DNA of 52,417 nucleotides. It comes from Salinivirgaceae bacterium (GTDB lineage Bacteria > Bacteroidota > Bacteroidia > Bacteroidales > SZUA-534). The DNA is taken from NCBI GenBank assembly GCA_017474765.1, contig JAFVGW010000057.1, positions 1 through 52,417 of the forward strand. Reading direction: 5' to 3'. The notes under the pieces were generated by a model, which saw nothing but the letters and a program-made list of their open reading frames with translations, had not been told where the DNA came from and did no database searches. Below are positions 17,033 through 23,504 of this stretch, piece by piece; the first letter of the stretch is position 1, and every line of letters starts with the position of its first letter. The translations under genes and the position numbers were made by a program.

Positions 17033-18334
17033 CTATGCTTTCGGCGCGTTGCCCTGCGGTTTGCCTCCGCTGTTCCCGCCTTGCGGCTTGCCTCCTCGCC
17101 TACGGTTGCCGTTGTTGTTGTTGCGGCCACCGCGGTTGTTGCGGCCGCCTCGGTGGAAATGGCGGTTCTGCTTGCGCTCAGCCGCTTCGGGCTTATACTC
17201 GGGTGCGGCGTCGAAACCTTCGGGCAACGCAGGCTTTTCTATCTCATAACCAATCAGTTTCTCAATTTTGGCAAAGCGCTGCACATCCTTCGGGTTAATG
17301 AGTGTGATAGCCTCGCCCGTTGATTTGGCGCGGGCTGTACGGCCAACGCGGTGCACATAATCCTCGGGGTCGCGGGGTACATCGTAGTTCATAACCAAGC
17401 CGATATTATCAATATCGATACCGCGCGAGACAATGTCGGTGGCCACCAAAACCGAGAATTTGCGGTTGCGGAAATCGAGCATCACAGCCTCGCGGTCGCA
17501 CTGTTCAAGGTCGCTGTGAATGGCACGCGCGTCGATTTTTGCGCGGCGCAGGTCCTGCACAAGCGTTTTCACGGTGCTCTTGGTCGAAGCAAAAATAATG
17601 ACGCTGTCTAAATCCTTGCTTTTCAGTATGGTTGCAATCAGTTTGTTCTTCTGCTCATCGTATGCCATATAGGCCGTCTGGCGCACGCCCTCGGCAGGTT
17701 TTGAGATTGCAATGTTAATCTCGACCGGATTTGTCAGGATTGCGCTTGCCAACTGCCTGATTTTGGGCGGCATAGTGGCCGAGAACATCAGCGTCTGACG
17801 CTGTTTTGGCAGATAGGTGATTATGCGTTTGATATCGTCGACAAAACCCATATCGAGCATCTTGTCGGCCTCGTCAAGTATCAGATATTCAAGGCTGTCG
17901 AGTTTTACGTAGCCAAGATTCAGGTGCGAAAGCAGACGGCCTGGCGAAGCAATGAGCACGTTGGCGCCGCTCTCGATTGCCGAGCGCTGCTGGTCCCAAA
18001 CACCGCTGTCGCTGCCGCCGTAAATGCCCACCGACTCAACACCGCAGAAATAGGCGAATCCCTGGAATTGCTGGTCAATCTGCATCACCAATTCGCGTGT
18101 GGGCGCAAGAATCAGAGCCTTGATTTTTTGCTCGCGCTTGGTCGTCAAGTGGTGCAGAAGCGGCAGAATGTAAGCCGCCGTCTTGCCCGTTCCTGTCTGG
18201 GCGCAGGCAATCATATCGCGTTTGTCGAGCGCCTGCGGAATCACCTGTTCCTGCACTGGCGTCGCTTCGTCGAAGCCCATTGCGTCGATACCTTCAAAAA
18301 CTTCGGGATTTAAGTGTAAGTCTGCGAATTTCAT
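17033..18334 (-). CDS. rhlE: DEAD-box ATP-dependent RNA helicase, RhlE type
   Basis: The 433-residue helicase has the Q motif (PVQEQVIP), motif I AQTGTGKT (45-52), motif Ia PTRELVMQ, motif II DEAD (154-157), motif III SAT, motif V ATDIVSRGIDID and motif VI HRVGRTARA. It unwinds RNA duplexes, typically in ribosome assembly or mRNA decay. The C-terminal tail from about residue 385 is a low-complexity Arg/Gly/Asn-rich segment (HRGGRNNRGGRN..., then GGKPQG repeats) for non-specific RNA contact. The GGKPQGG units are repetitive at DNA level and could vary in copy number. Confidence 0.95.
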   Translation of the reverse strand: MKFADLHLNPEVFEGIDAMGFDEATPVQEQVIPQALDKRDMIACAQTGTGKTAAYILPLLHHLTTKREQKIKALILAPTRELVMQIDQQFQGFAYFCGVESVGIYGGSDSGVWDQQRSAIESGANVLIASPGRLLSHLNLGYVKLDSLEYLILDEADKMLDMGFVDDIKRIITYLPKQRQTLMFSATMPPKIRQLASAILTNPVEINIAISKPAEGVRQTAYMAYDEQKNKLIATILKSKDLDSVIIFASTKSTVKTLVQDLRRAKIDARAIHSDLEQCDREAVMLDFRNRKFSVLVATDIVSRGIDIDNIGLVMNYDVPRDPEDYVHRVGRTARAKSTGEAITLINPKDVQRFAKIEKLIGYEIEKPALPEGFDAAPEYKPEAAERKQNRHFHRGGRNNRGGRNNNNGNRRRGGKPQGGNSGGKPQGNAPKA

Positions 18335-18372
18335 TGCTTTAGTACTGGGTAGTTCTTCTATTTAAAATCCAA

Positions 18373-18777
18373 TCATTTAGCTGTTTTCAGCATTTTATGC
18401 ATCTTATCCAACAATTGTTTTGTCGGCTCAATCAGCGGTGCCACATCGTTTTCCGACCAATCGAACATATCATCGTAATCACCGCTCTGCCTCATATTCT
18501 GAAGCCTGGAAATTAGTTTGGCATCATCGGTATTGAGCAGGTTGTTTTGCACAAATTCTTTTCCAATGAGCCCGATAACTCCGGTGTGCGTTTTTGCCGA
18601 AATGCCTTTGTCGGTTAAAAGTGCCGACGCCATATGAAAAACAGCATAGTATAACCTATTGGCTGTCAGACTCCAATGACACAATCGTGCATTGTCTTCA
18701 GCCTCAATTAACACAAAAAATGATTTTTGAATCCGATATTCGATAATCGCAGCTTTCTCTTTGTCGCTCAACTCCAT
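18373..18777 (-). CDS. HEPN-domain protein, toxin half of a HEPN-MNT pair
   Basis: A 134-residue all-helical HEPN protein. The expected R-x4-6-H ribonuclease motif is present as RLYYAVFH (Arg41-His48). KTHTGVIGLIGKEFV and the helix that follows match the usual HEPN scaffold. It overlaps the upstream MNT gene by 10 bp, the standard arrangement of HEPN-MNT toxin-antitoxin operons. There the MNT protein neutralises the HEPN RNase, often by nucleotidylating a tyrosine near the active site; Tyr43 and Tyr44 are available within the motif. RNase activity is family knowledge, not shown here. Confidence 0.85.
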   Translation of the reverse strand: MELSDKEKAAIIEYRIQKSFFVLIEAEDNARLCHWSLTANRLYYAVFHMASALLTDKGISAKTHTGVIGLIGKEFVQNNLLNTDDAKLISRLQNMRQSGDYDDMFDWSENDVAPLIEPTKQLLDKMHKMLKTAK

Positions 18778-19091
18778 AGCTCAACTCCTTCTTGCGTAAC
18801 ATTTTTGTAAAACGGCGTAAAACTGCGTTTTTCCCATTCTTCGCTGGTGTAGATAATCGGATTTATTGTTGTATCGATTGTCCACCCCAACTCAACAAAC
18901 GGATAGGCCGTAGAATTGAAATCGGAATTTGTACTGCGGCCTGTTTTATTCAGTAAAATAAGTATATCCCAATCAGAATCAGCACGATAGTCGCCTCTGG
19001 CCTGCGAACCGAACAGGACAACACGTGAACCCGACGGCACTACTTGCCGTGCGGTCTGCTTGATTGATTCTATAATGGTTGCCCTATTCAT
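18768..19091 (-). CDS. MNT-family nucleotidyltransferase, antitoxin half of a HEPN-MNT pair
   Basis: A minimal nucleotidyltransferase (107 residues from Met at 19091). VVLFGSQARGDYRADSDWD carries the GS-x(10)-D-x-D pattern, with Gly28-Ser29 and catalytic Asp40/Asp42. I prefer this start to an upstream in-frame Met at 19124, because a consensus promoter lies between the two and would exclude the longer form. The third acidic residue expected on a later strand may be Glu in FVELGW. It is first in the operon and overlaps the HEPN gene by 10 bp. Confidence 0.85.
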   Translation of the reverse strand: MNRATIIESIKQTARQVVPSGSRVVLFGSQARGDYRADSDWDILILLNKTGRSTNSDFNSTAYPFVELGWTIDTTINPIIYTSEEWEKRSFTPFYKNVTQEGVELWS

Positions 19092-19095
19092 ATTG

Positions 19096-19125
19096 CAAAT
19101 ATACTTATTTTCAGAGATTTGCAAG
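19096..19125 (-). promoter_or_regulatory. Promoter of the HEPN-MNT operon
   Basis: Reading the minus strand, TATATTTG (19103-19096) is an exact -7 box and CTTG (19125-19122) lies 18 bp upstream as a -33 box. The predicted transcription start falls at or within a few bases of the ATG at 19091, so the mRNA would be leaderless or nearly so. Confidence 0.6.
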
Positions 19126-19165
19126 AAACACTCAAAATTTGATACTGAAACTGCTTACTCTATTT

Positions 19166-20407
19166 TTACTTTACCACAGCATCCAACTCTTTCATTATCA
19201 GCGTGGTTCCGCCGCGCATCTCGTCAACGTAGGCTGAAGCCTTTTGTCCGGCCCGCTTGCAGTCGTCGGGATTGGCGAAGTAGTGGTCGAAAGCGCGAGC
19301 AAGTTGCTCATAATCAGATATGCTGATAGCCGCGCCACGCTCAATGAGTTGGCAGGCTTCGCGGAATTTGTGGTATTTTGGTCCGAAAACCACTGGCACA
19401 CTGTAGGTTGCGGCTTCGAGCGTGTTGTGGATTCCCTTGCCGAATCCGCCACCAATGTAGGCCAACTGTCCGTAGCGGTAGAGCGACGAGAGCAGACCTA
19501 TGCAGTTTATAATCAGTACGTTTGCACCGTCAACTTTCGATTCATCGGCTTGCGCGTCGGTGTAGCGCACAACCTTGCCCGTGCACGAACTCCCGACTCG
19601 GCTGACATTGGCTTCGGTGGTCTCGTGCGGTGCAATTATCATCTTGATATTGTGCTCGTTAGCGTAACGGCAAAGCAATTCTTCATCACCAATCCACGTG
19701 CTGCCTGCAACCAAAACCTTATCGGCATCGGCCACAAAACGCTCGATAATAGGCTGAGGTTTAGCCTGTTGCACAAGGTCGTAAACGCGGTCGAAACGGG
19801 TGTCGCCGCCAACCTGCACATTATTGATTCCGATTTCGGCCAAAAGTTGCTTTGAGTTTTCGTCTTGAACAAAGAGCAAAGTGAAGAATTTCAGCATTTT
19901 GCGATACCATCCGCCGTACCATTTGAAAAACGCCTGCTGCGGACGGAAAATCGACGAGAAGACGTATGTCGGCACACTGGCTTTGTGCAACTGGTTCAAG
20001 TAGTTATACCAAAAATCGTACTTAATGAAGAGTGCGGCTTTCGGCTTGACAATCTGCATAAAACGCTTTGCGTTGCGGCGAGTGTCGGCTGGAAGGTAGA
20101 AAATGTAATCGGCGCCGGCGTAGTTCTTGCGCACTTCGTAACCCGACGGCGAGAAGAACGTGAGCAGCACGGCGTAATCGGGGTGCTTGGCCTTAAATGC
20201 TTCAATGACAGGCCTTCCCTGCTCAAACTCGCCAAGCGACGACGAGTGAAACCAAACAATCGGCTTGCTGCCATCGATTTTTGCGGCCATCTGCGAAAGC
20301 AAACCCTTGCGGCCGCGAATCCACAGCCGCGCCTTCTCGTTGAACGGCGCAACCACGCGGATTAAAAACGTGTAAACCCTGATACTCAGGTTGTAAATGA
20401 ATGTCAT
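19166..20407 (-). CDS. kdtA: 3-deoxy-D-manno-octulosonic acid (KDO) transferase
   Basis: The 413-residue enzyme adds KDO to lipid A precursor at the inner membrane, committing LPS core synthesis. It has an N-terminal membrane-associated helix (YNLSIRVYTFLIRVVAPFNEKARLWIRGRKG) and the KdtA signature WFHSSSLGEFEQGRPV with the catalytic Glu. A GT-B C-terminal half includes VLVAGSTWIGDEE, IIAPHETTE and YIGGGFGKGIHNTLEA...PVVFGPKYHKF. Met at 20407 is chosen over one at 20482 because a -7 box at 20435-20428 separates them and homology starts at MTFIYN. Confidence 0.95.
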   Translation of the reverse strand: MTFIYNLSIRVYTFLIRVVAPFNEKARLWIRGRKGLLSQMAAKIDGSKPIVWFHSSSLGEFEQGRPVIEAFKAKHPDYAVLLTFFSPSGYEVRKNYAGADYIFYLPADTRRNAKRFMQIVKPKAALFIKYDFWYNYLNQLHKASVPTYVFSSIFRPQQAFFKWYGGWYRKMLKFFTLLFVQDENSKQLLAEIGINNVQVGGDTRFDRVYDLVQQAKPQPIIERFVADADKVLVAGSTWIGDEELLCRYANEHNIKMIIAPHETTEANVSRVGSSCTGKVVRYTDAQADESKVDGANVLIINCIGLLSSLYRYGQLAYIGGGFGKGIHNTLEAATYSVPVVFGPKYHKFREACQLIERGAAISISDYEQLARAFDHYFANPDDCKRAGQKASAYVDEMRGGTTLIMKELDAVVK

Positions 20408-20427
20408 TGCTCTTTTTGTTTCGGCCG

Positions 20428-20435
20428 CAAATATA
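20428..20435 (-). promoter_or_regulatory. -7 promoter box of kdtA
   Basis: The minus strand reads TATATTTG, an exact match to TAnnTTTG, 20 bp upstream of the kdtA ATG. No convincing -33 box was found. It supports the shorter kdtA start. Confidence 0.5.
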
Positions 20436-20518
20436 CGGCAGCGTATCGTGAAAAACACCCTTTTAGGGCCGTTTTTGAGCAAAATTTATCAACCTGCGGG
20501 TGTTGGAATGGAAATGGC

Positions 20519-20576
20519 TGTCTACTTCTTCCCCCTCACCAAACTCAACACGCCATTGACAAATGCCGGCGGGTGG
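20519..20576. repeat. Copy 1 of the duplicated hyfI 3' end
   Basis: These 58 bp match the 3' end of the hyfI-like gene (22647-22704) at all but two positions. Read on the minus strand the frame is still open (HPPAFVNGVLSLVRGKK then stop), but it is attached to nothing. It marks the kdtA-side border of the WG-repeat module. Confidence 0.9.
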
Positions 20577-20629
20577 CTATGAACGTAGAAAGTTTTTTCT
20601 CTTATGAATAAGGATGCTATTAGAAATGC

Positions 20630-20637
20630 TATATTTG
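20630..20637 (+). promoter_or_regulatory. -7 promoter box of the WG-repeat gene
   Basis: TATATTTG matches TAnnTTTG exactly, 42 bp upstream of the ATG at 20680. It lies inside the module, so the gene carries its own promoter. No clear -33 box was seen. Confidence 0.5.
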
Positions 20638-20679
20638 AGTGACTTTTATTTTGTTTTTCACGTTTAAAACCGACTAACT

Positions 20680-21909
20680 ATGAAATGGTTTGACACAAAC
20701 CAACCGCACGATAGCATTCTTATTATTGCTAGCAACGGCGGAAAACATGGTTTCATCAATCAAAAAGGTAAATGGGTTATTAAACCAATCTTTGAAAAAG
20801 TTGGCATATTCGGGGAAAATGGTTTGGCGCCTGTTGCTTTTAAACAAAAATATGAATGGGATTATAAATGGGGATTTATTGACAAAACCGGAAATTGGGT
20901 TATAAATCCGCAATTTGACGATGTTTATGTTTTCGAAAATGGCTTGGCTCCTATTAAATTAACTGGTAAATGGGGAAGCATTGACCAAACTGGCAAAATT
21001 GTTATCAATCCGCGATTTGAATCAATTTTTCATTTTGATAAAAATGGTCTATCCTTAGTTAGTAAAAAAGATAAGTATGGTTGTACCAAATATGGTTATA
21101 TTGACAAAACTGGTAATTGGGTTATCAACCCGCAATTTGCCGATGCCGGTCGTTTCAAAAAAAATGGTTTGGCTTTCGCCGAATTAAAAGGCAAATGGGG
21201 TTACATCGACCAAACTGGTAATTGGGTTATTAATCCTAAGTTTGACAATGCATACAATTTTGAAAAAAATGGATTGGCTCGTATCAAATTAAACGGGAAA
21301 TATGGCTATATCGACACCACTGGCAAATATGTTGCTAATCCACAATTTGATAGTGCTGAGCGTTTTGCAAATAATGGTTTAGCTATTGTCCAATTAGACG
21401 GCAAATATGGCTGTATAGACATAACTGGCAAAATGGTTGTTAAACCGATATTTGATAGTATTTGTTTTATTGATTTTGAAAAAAGTGGTTTGGCTCGTGT
21501 CCAATTAGATGGCAAATATGGTTTTATTGATAAAAACAGCAATTTTGTTATTAACCCACAATTTGATTTAGTTGGCTTTTTTGCAGAAAACGGTTTGGCG
21601 TGGGGCAAGTTAAAAGATAAATTTGGTTATATTGACCAAACAGGGAATTGGGTTATCAATCCGCAATTTGACGATGCTGGGCCTTTTGAAGAAAATGGTT
21701 TGGCTGCTGTTCAATTAAACGGCAAATGGGGGTGTATCGATGAAACTAGCAAGTTTGTTATTAAGCCGCAATATGATGAACAAATGATATTTTATAAGAA
21801 CAGTATTTTTATAAGACAAAACTGTTTGTGGGGTATCATTGATAAAAACGGGAAAACTATAGCGGAACCGCAATTTGGTTGGTTGGAATTCTGCACCATG
21901 TTTTACTAA
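20680..21909 (+). CDS. WG-repeat protein (11 repeats)
   Basis: A 409-residue protein made almost wholly of WG repeats. I count eleven units of about 35 residues, each close to KWGYIDQTGNWVINPQFDDA followed by a variable F..NGLA strand. There is no signal peptide or lipobox, so it is probably cytoplasmic, unlike many Bacteroidota WG proteins. WG repeats are thought to form beta-rich protein-binding scaffolds. The gene is much more A/T rich than kdtA and the hydrogenase genes, and the repeats are highly similar at DNA level. It is the only gene of a module bounded by hyfI 3'-end copies, which points to acquisition. Confidence 0.9.
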   Translation: MKWFDTNQPHDSILIIASNGGKHGFINQKGKWVIKPIFEKVGIFGENGLAPVAFKQKYEWDYKWGFIDKTGNWVINPQFDDVYVFENGLAPIKLTGKWGSIDQTGKIVINPRFESIFHFDKNGLSLVSKKDKYGCTKYGYIDKTGNWVINPQFADAGRFKKNGLAFAELKGKWGYIDQTGNWVINPKFDNAYNFEKNGLARIKLNGKYGYIDTTGKYVANPQFDSAERFANNGLAIVQLDGKYGCIDITGKMVVKPIFDSICFIDFEKSGLARVQLDGKYGFIDKNSNFVINPQFDLVGFFAENGLAWGKLKDKFGYIDQTGNWVINPQFDDAGPFEENGLAAVQLNGKWGCIDETSKFVIKPQYDEQMIFYKNSIFIRQNCLWGIIDKNGKTIAEPQFGWLEFCTMFY

Positions 21910-21931
21910 TATGTAAAGATTGCACAAACTT

Positions 21932-21994
21932 TTACTTCTTCCTTCTCACCAAACTCAACACGCCGTTGACGAAAGCCAGCGGGTGGACGGGGTT
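21932..21994. repeat. Copy 2 of the duplicated hyfI 3' end
   Basis: These 63 bp differ from the hyfI 3' end at about four positions. On the minus strand they read NPVHPLAFVNGVLSLVRRK then stop, an intact but slightly different C-terminus (RRK instead of RGKK). The copy therefore looks like a homologue from another strain rather than a decayed duplicate. It begins inside the stop codon of the DUF6169-like gene and separates the two modules. Confidence 0.9.
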
Positions 21995-22448
21995 ATTTAT
22001 TTGAAATCACATCGGCAAACAACTGGTTAACATCTGTTATCGCTTGATTTACAATAGGAAAATCTTTTTTTGCTATCAACGACACATAGATATTTTCCGA
22101 TTGAAAATCGAATTTCGCGAACGAGCCATCGTTTTCTTCGTTAAACCATTTGTTGAACAACCGTTTACGAGCCAACTCGTGTCCGTCGCTCACATCGCAG
22201 GTATAAGCAAGTATCTGATTGTCAGCACTGCAAAACTCTCTCAAAATACATATAACTGTATCTTTTATGCGTCTGTCGAAATACTTCAAACCATCTTCTT
22301 TATCGAAAGAAAACGAGTAGAGTTTGTAGTTAATTGTTGGAAATTCAATAAAATATGCTTGGTACTTCAAGCCATCATCTGTTTCAAACCAGAACGTGTT
22401 ATTATCTGTTTCCTGAAACTGATATGGGTGTCGCAAGTTTGATTCCAC
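21993..22448 (-). CDS. DUF6169-like protein, second gene of a small module
   Basis: A 151-residue soluble protein: YQFQETDNNTFWFETDDGLKYQAYF, then YSFSFDKE and an AYTCDVSDGHELARKRLFNKWF segment, then beta strands. The layout resembles DUF6169, a small Bacteroidota family of unknown function; this is a recollection. The stop codon (TAA) is formed partly by the first bases of hyfI-copy 2, so the module ends exactly where the repeat begins. A 55-aa gene overlaps its start by 47 bp in another frame, implying translational coupling. The two-gene layout is like a toxin-antitoxin or immunity pair. Confidence 0.65.
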   Translation of the reverse strand: MESNLRHPYQFQETDNNTFWFETDDGLKYQAYFIEFPTINYKLYSFSFDKEDGLKYFDRRIKDTVICILREFCSADNQILAYTCDVSDGHELARKRLFNKWFNEENDGSFAKFDFQSENIYVSLIAKKDFPIVNQAITDVNQLFADVISNK

Positions 22449-22569
22449 GTTTTTGCGCCTCGTTGCTTATGTTGCCACCATTACGGATACACGCATTCAA
22501 TGCCATTTTGTCGGCTTGCATTTTCTTGAGAAATGCGGCAATCGTCGGTTTTTGTATCATAACTTGCAT
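22402..22569 (-). CDS. 55-aa basic helical protein, first gene of the DUF6169 module
   Basis: The reading frame gives MQVMIQKPTIAAFLKKMQAD, then KMALNACIRN, GGNISNEAQK, RGIKLATPIS and VSGNR, ending in TAA at 22402-22404. It is short and Lys-rich, with the sense of an amphipathic helix. It overlaps the start of the DUF6169-like gene by 47 bp. A -7 box (TATTTTTG) lies 15 bp upstream of its ATG, making it the first gene of the unit. A second Met at codon 4 is a possible alternative start. Small basic first genes are typical of antitoxins, but no known antitoxin fold is recognised. Confidence 0.55.
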   Translation of the reverse strand: MQVMIQKPTIAAFLKKMQADKMALNACIRNGGNISNEAQKRGIKLATPISVSGNR

Positions 22570-22583
22570 ATATCGTTTTTTTA

Positions 22584-22591
22584 CAAAAATA
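22584..22591 (-). promoter_or_regulatory. -7 promoter box of the 55-aa/DUF6169 unit
   Basis: On the minus strand TATTTTTG matches TAnnTTTG, 15 bp upstream of the 55-aa ATG. It shows that the module carries its own promoter and does not rely on readthrough from the hyf-like operon. No -33 box is obvious. Confidence 0.45.
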
Positions 22592-22646
22592 GTTTTTTCC
22601 GTTGATTTTTTGCTGATTAACTAAAAATCTCAAAAAAAATCACAAC

Positions 22647-22712
22647 TGTCTACTTCTTCCCCCTCACCAAACTCAACACGCCGTTGACAAATGCCAGCGG
22701 GTGGACGGGGTT
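22647..22712. repeat. Copy 3: the hyfI 3' end in the intact gene
   Basis: This is the source or target copy, coding NPVHPLAFVNGVLSLVRGKK and the stop of the hyfI-like gene. Copies 1 and 2 match it over 58-63 bp, so the repeat covers the last ~20 codons. The repeat tract stops abruptly on the gene side in copies 1 and 2. Confidence 0.9.
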
Positions 22713-23399
22713 TCCAGGAACGTACAAATCGACTTTGTATTTGTCTAAAAACGAGCGGTTAAGCGCGGGGCTGTCGGCAAAGATTCCGCCGCTAATGGCG
22801 TCGGTGCCTGCCAGAATCAGGATTTTCGGGTCGGGGGTTGCTTGATAGCAGATATCAAGCGCTTCGGCCATATTTTCAGAGATTGGACCTGTAACCACAA
22901 TGCCGTCGGCGTGACGGGGCGACGCTACAAAGTCGATACCGAAGCGGCCCATATCGAAGTTGACATTGCTGGTGGCGTTCAGTTCCCACTCGCAACTATT
23001 GTCGCCAGCGGCAGACACTTCGCGCAACTTGAGCGAACGGCCAAACAAACGGTGAATCTCGGCGCGAACCTTGTCGGCATCCACTTCAATGGGCTGGTCA
23101 CCTGTGACAATCAGACGGTTGCGGTCGTTGGTGGCCATTTTGTAATCCTTGGTAAAACGGATTTTTTCGGGACAGGCAATGGCACACTCGCCGCAGAAGG
23201 TGCAGCGTCCCAAATCAATGCTCAATGGCTTGCCGCTAATTGCGCCAGTCGGACATAAATCAATGAGTTGCTGCTCGTTGCAAGCGGCGTCGGTAATCAC
23301 GGGGCGGCCACGGAACACACCAGGAACATCGGTCGTGGTAACATCAGGAATGAACTGCTTACCCTGGTGGAATAATATTTTTAAGTTGTTGATAAACAT
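22650..23399 (-). CDS. hyfI: HyfI/NuoB-like small subunit fused to a ferredoxin domain, cluster ligands degenerate
   Basis: A 249-residue peripheral subunit. Residues 35-80 are ferredoxin-like: one complete CxxCxxCxxxCP site (Cys66, 69, 72, 76) and one remnant (Cys40, Cys49). Residues 130-245 are NuoB/HyfI-like (RFGIDFVASPRHADGIVVTG; AISGGIF; DLYVPGNPVHP). Aligned with HyfI, the proximal [4Fe-4S] ligands are Asp133, Cys136, Asp200 and Asn230, so three of four cysteines are gone. The subunit can hardly bind the proximal cluster that feeds a NiFe site. It is last in the complex operon, 102 bp after hyfG, and its 3' end is duplicated twice downstream. Confidence 0.88.
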   Translation of the reverse strand: MFINNLKILFHQGKQFIPDVTTTDVPGVFRGRPVITDAACNEQQLIDLCPTGAISGKPLSIDLGRCTFCGECAIACPEKIRFTKDYKMATNDRNRLIVTGDQPIEVDADKVRAEIHRLFGRSLKLREVSAAGDNSCEWELNATSNVNFDMGRFGIDFVASPRHADGIVVTGPISENMAEALDICYQATPDPKILILAGTDAISGGIFADSPALNRSFLDKYKVDLYVPGNPVHPLAFVNGVLSLVRGKK

Positions 23400-23406
23400 A
23401 GCAATT

Positions 23407-23504
23407 TAGGTGTTAGGCATTAGGCACTAGGCATTAGTAATTTGTATTTGTGTTGTCTATGCGAACATTCATTCAATCAATCAGTTATTCAATCCTTCAA
23501 TCTA
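23407..23504. repeat. Composite intergenic repeat (TTAGGCA heptamers plus ATTCAATC strings), copy A
   Basis: Between hyfI and hyfG lie about four TTAGGCA-type heptamers (23407-23437), a TGTGTTGT...ATGCGAA segment, and a string of ATTCAATC-like octamers (23468-23504). The same three parts occur in the same order at 27119-27222 inside the same operon. Confidence 0.7.

Noticed and set aside
20519..22712. Repeats at 20519, 21932 and 22647 as a CRISPR-like or integron array.
   Set aside because: The repeats are far apart, carry genes between them, and are the coding end of hyfI; there is no integrase, attI/attC folding or spacer pattern.
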